Of a stretch of 8,091 bases of DNA, positions 5,901 through 8,091 are shown one piece after another. The DNA is taken from the NCBI GenBank assembly GCA_030746295.1, contig JASLMY010000229.1, forward strand, positions 1 through 8,091. The letters are read 5' to 3'. Under the pieces are notes generated by a model. That model was not told the DNA's origin. It did no database searches and worked only from the letters and a program-made list of their open reading frames with translations. Positions within the stretch are counted from its first letter, which is position 1, and each line of letters begins with the position of its first letter. Origin of the DNA: Alphaproteobacteria bacterium (GTDB taxonomy: Bacteria; Pseudomonadota; Alphaproteobacteria; GCA-2731375). The translations under genes were made by a program, and so were the position numbers.

Positions 5901-5908
5901 CAGAGTTC

Positions 5909-6826
5909 ATGACGATAGATGATCTCAACGGAATAATTGCCTATCCGGTCACACCTTTTCGCGGCGAGCAGCCCGGCATCGATGAAGACGCGTTTCGCCA
6001 GGTGACCGAAAACCTGCTTCGCTCGAAGCCGGCGGCCATCGCCTATTTGGGTAGCACGGGCGAGAGCGCCTATCTCACCGACGAGGAATGGCGGCAGGCG
6101 GCGAAGCTCGGTGTCGATACGGTCCGCGGACGCGTTCCCGTCATCGTCGGAATCAGCGAATTGACGACGGCGGCGGCGACCCAGAAGGCCCGCTATGCCG
6201 AGGAAGTCGGCGCCGACATGCTGATGGTGATCCCGGTTTCCTACTGGAAGCTCGCCGAAGACGAAATATACGATCATTTCGCTGCCATCGCCCAGGCAAG
6301 CGATCTGCCGATCATGGCGTACAACAACCCGGCGACGAGCGGGGTCGACATGCCACCGGCGCTGCTCGTGGAGCTCGTTCACGAGTTGAAGACCGTGGTG
6401 TCCATCAAGGAAAGCAGCGGCGACTTGAACCGCATGCATGCGATCCAAACGCTCAGCCAGGGACAGATCCCGTTCTACAGCGGATCCAATCACCTTACGT
6501 TGGAAGCTCTGGCGGCAGGCGCGTCGGGCTGGTGCACGGCGGCTCCGAACCTGCTCGACCACCGTCCGGCCGAGCTCTTTGAGCGCATGAGCCGTTCGGA
6601 GATTGGGACTGCGCGCGAGCTTTTCTACGACTTGTTCCCGTTGCTCGAATTCATCGTGAGGGGCGGGCTGCCAACGACGGTGAAGGCGGGCTTGCGCCTA
6701 AGAGGGATCGAGGCGGGCGACCCACGCCTGCCGTTGAAGCCCTTGCCTGGTGCGGAGAGGGGCAAACTGGCGGGTTACCTCGAGACGATTGGCGTGACGC
6801 CTGTCCCGCAAGAGGTAACGGCGTGA
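5909..6826 (+). CDS. DapA/N-acetylneuraminate-lyase family class I aldolase, probably not lysine DapA
   Basis: This 305-aa TIM-barrel protein has the family marks in order: GIIAYPVTPF (8-17), the substrate-carboxylate motif GSTGE (48-52), Tyr138 in AYNNP, and Schiff-base Lys167 in VSIKESSG. YSGSN (190-194) follows near the C-terminal half. Such enzymes form a Schiff base with pyruvate or a 2-keto acid in the cytosol and join or cleave a C-C bond. E. coli DapA has an Arg after YNVPS that binds the aspartate-semialdehyde carboxylate; here the aligned residue is Thr143. A sugar-acid or other keto-acid aldolase or dehydratase is therefore likelier than lysine synthesis. Two rows sampled gave 57% and 63% GC, against 68% in the RraA gene and 75% in the first MFS gene, which hints at separate ancestry. 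It faces the RraA-like gene tail to tail across 45 bases. Confidence 0.85.
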   Translation: MTIDDLNGIIAYPVTPFRGEQPGIDEDAFRQVTENLLRSKPAAIAYLGSTGESAYLTDEEWRQAAKLGVDTVRGRVPVIVGISELTTAAATQKARYAEEVGADMLMVIPVSYWKLAEDEIYDHFAAIAQASDLPIMAYNNPATSGVDMPPALLVELVHELKTVVSIKESSGDLNRMHAIQTLSQGQIPFYSGSNHLTLEALAAGASGWCTAAPNLLDHRPAELFERMSRSEIGTARELFYDLFPLLEFIVRGGLPTTVKAGLRLRGIEAGDPRLPLKPLPGAERGKLAGYLETIGVTPVPQEVTA

Positions 6827-6871
6827 CGCCAGCGACGGCTAGATGCCGAGCCACTTCTGAGTCGCGCCGCC
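6827..6871. terminator. Convergent gap with a weak stem, possible bidirectional terminator
   Basis: GCGAC (6832-6836) followed by GGCT (6837-6840) can pair with AGCC (6849-6852) and GTCGC (6861-6865), with an eight-base bulge on one side. No T-run follows on either strand. It is the only place where transcripts of the two converging genes could end, but the structure is imperfect. Confidence 0.25.
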
Positions 6872-7558
6872 CTAGTCGAGGTAGGTGACGCCCCGGGCCT
6901 TGAAAGCGGCCGGGTCCCAGAACTGCGATTTCTTGCCGGCCAGCACGGCGGCCCGGGTCTTGGCCTCCAACGCCGTCACCCGCGCCAGGCTCTCGGCTAC
7001 GGCGCGCGCCTCCTGGCGCTTGATCACCATGACGCCGTCCCGGTCGCCGACCACGATGTCGCCCGGGTCGACCACCACACCGCCGACCGAGACCGAGGTG
7101 TTGACCTCGCCGGGTCCGTTCTGGAAGCCCGAATTGGGGCAGATGCCGACGCAGAAGGCGGGGATGTCGGCCTCGAGGATGCCGGCGCGGTCGCGCATTA
7201 GGCCGTCGGTCACCATCGCCGCGACGCCCTTCAGCTTGGCGGCGGCGGCATAGTTGTCGCCGATCACGGCAGCACTCTCGTCCGGGCCGGTGGCGATCAT
7301 CAAGACGTCGCCGGGCTGGACGAAGTCCAGCATCGCCATGTTGGCCAGCAGGTCGCGTGGCCCGTTCAGCGCCGTGACGGCGACGCCGCAGAAGCCCATA
7401 TCGTCCGTCAACGGCTTGATCCGGTGGTCGAGCGCGCCCTTGCCGTTCTGGGCGTCGGCGATAAAGCCGGTCTCCGCACCCTCGAAGGCGCGGACGAGCG
7501 ATTTCGGCGGCCGCTTGATCTTGCGGCGGATCGTCAGGGCAACCGGGTCTCCAATCAT
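6872..7558 (-). CDS. RraA-family protein (HMG/CHA-type class II pyruvate aldolase-like)
   Basis: The 228-aa protein carries the family core IGDNYAAAAKLKG (99-111) followed by VTDGLMRD (116-123). Asp118, Arg122 and Asp123 match the metal- and pyruvate-binding D-G-x-x-R-D set of 4-hydroxy-4-methyl-2-oxoglutarate/4-carboxy-4-hydroxy-2-oxoadipate aldolases. PGDIVVGDRDGVMVI (165-179) is the usual C-terminal strand pair. True RraA (RNase E inhibitor) is about 160 aa; the extra N-terminal part and the C-terminal helix fit the catabolic or decarboxylase-like group often mislabelled 'dimethylmenaquinone methyltransferase'. Probable activity is metal-dependent cleavage or decarboxylation of a 4-hydroxy-2-keto acid or oxaloacetate. 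AGGAGG lies nine bases before the ATG at 7558. It is 33 bases downstream of tgt on the same strand with no terminator between, and converges on another keto-acid aldolase gene. Substrate is not determined. Confidence 0.85.
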   Translation of the reverse strand: MIGDPVALTIRRKIKRPPKSLVRAFEGAETGFIADAQNGKGALDHRIKPLTDDMGFCGVAVTALNGPRDLLANMAMLDFVQPGDVLMIATGPDESAAVIGDNYAAAAKLKGVAAMVTDGLMRDRAGILEADIPAFCVGICPNSGFQNGPGEVNTSVSVGGVVVDPGDIVVGDRDGVMVIKRQEARAVAESLARVTALEAKTRAAVLAGKKSQFWDPAAFKARGVTYLD

Positions 7559-7567
7559 TTGGCGTTT

Positions 7568-7573
7568 CCTCCT
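7568..7573 (-). promoter_or_regulatory. Perfect AGGAGG ribosome binding site of the RraA-like gene
   Basis: AGGAGG on the minus strand is nine bases before the ATG at 7558, inside the 33-base gap after tgt. It implies independent strong initiation even if the gene is co-transcribed with tgt. Confidence 0.75.
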
Positions 7574-7591
7574 GTTTTCTCAGGGTTGGTA

Positions 7592-8091
<500 letters not shown>

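Larger units (their letters stand above)
5476..5908. other. 433-base intergenic region between divergent genes
   Basis: No convincing protein gene lies here. Open frames in it either cross the terminator at 5789-5815 or lack family likeness. It contains an RraA-like remnant (5571-5610), a palindrome (5640-5654), a terminator (5789-5815), a second hairpin (5827-5843) and the 8-base palindrome ACATATGT (5862-5869). GC is lower than in most neighbouring genes, especially at 5760-5880. Promoters for the MFS gene (minus) and the DapA-like gene (plus) must be here, but no clear -35/-10 pair was identified. Confidence 0.6.

Noticed and set aside
5678..5908. N-terminal extension of the DapA-like gene from an ATG at 5678
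   Set aside because: It would run through the rho-independent terminator, has no family likeness, and the ATG at 5909 has a well-placed GGAGG.

Overview
The window is GC-rich, densely packed bacterial chromosome, about 70% GC in most genes by eye. Third-position G/C bias, short intergenic gaps and protein families point to an alphaproteobacterium, perhaps Rhodospirillales-like. That placement is inferred from style and gene content, as no rRNA or tRNA marker is present. No IS element, phage gene, CRISPR array or tRNA was seen.

Region 1 (1-3871) is a CoA-ester catabolic module. A truncated acyl-CoA/AMP ligase points left. Facing right from a shared 84-base promoter gap are a crotonase-family enzyme, a thiolase-fold protein, a zinc-ribbon/OB-fold DUF35 partner and an MFS transporter, with gaps of 16, 4 and 0 bases. 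A plausible joint job is importing a carboxylic acid, charging it with CoA and shortening it. Two enzymes look non-canonical. The crotonase lacks both catalytic glutamates. The thiolase-like protein lacks the nucleophilic Cys and the GHP His, but has two tyrosines spaced like those of the Ltp2 steroid side-chain aldolase. The operon may therefore do retro-aldol cleavage rather than ordinary beta-oxidation. The substrate cannot be told from the sequence.

Region 2 (3891-5475), on the minus strand, holds a second MFS transporter of the OFA/monocarboxylate type. Downstream of it is a 73-residue protein whose C-terminus resembles the C-terminal helix of flagellar rod and hook proteins, although no flagellar genes are nearby.

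Region 3 (5476-5908) is a 433-base gap. It holds a 40-base block 85% identical to part of the RraA-family gene at 6872-7558 (a likely remnant), a 15-base palindrome, a strong rho-independent terminator on the plus strand with no gene in front of it, and a second hairpin.

Region 4 (5909-8091) has a DapA/N-acetylneuraminate-lyase family gene of visibly lower GC facing an RraA-like aldolase gene tail to tail. The RraA-like gene lies 33 bases downstream of tgt (tRNA-guanine transglycosylase, queuosine pathway), which runs off the right edge.
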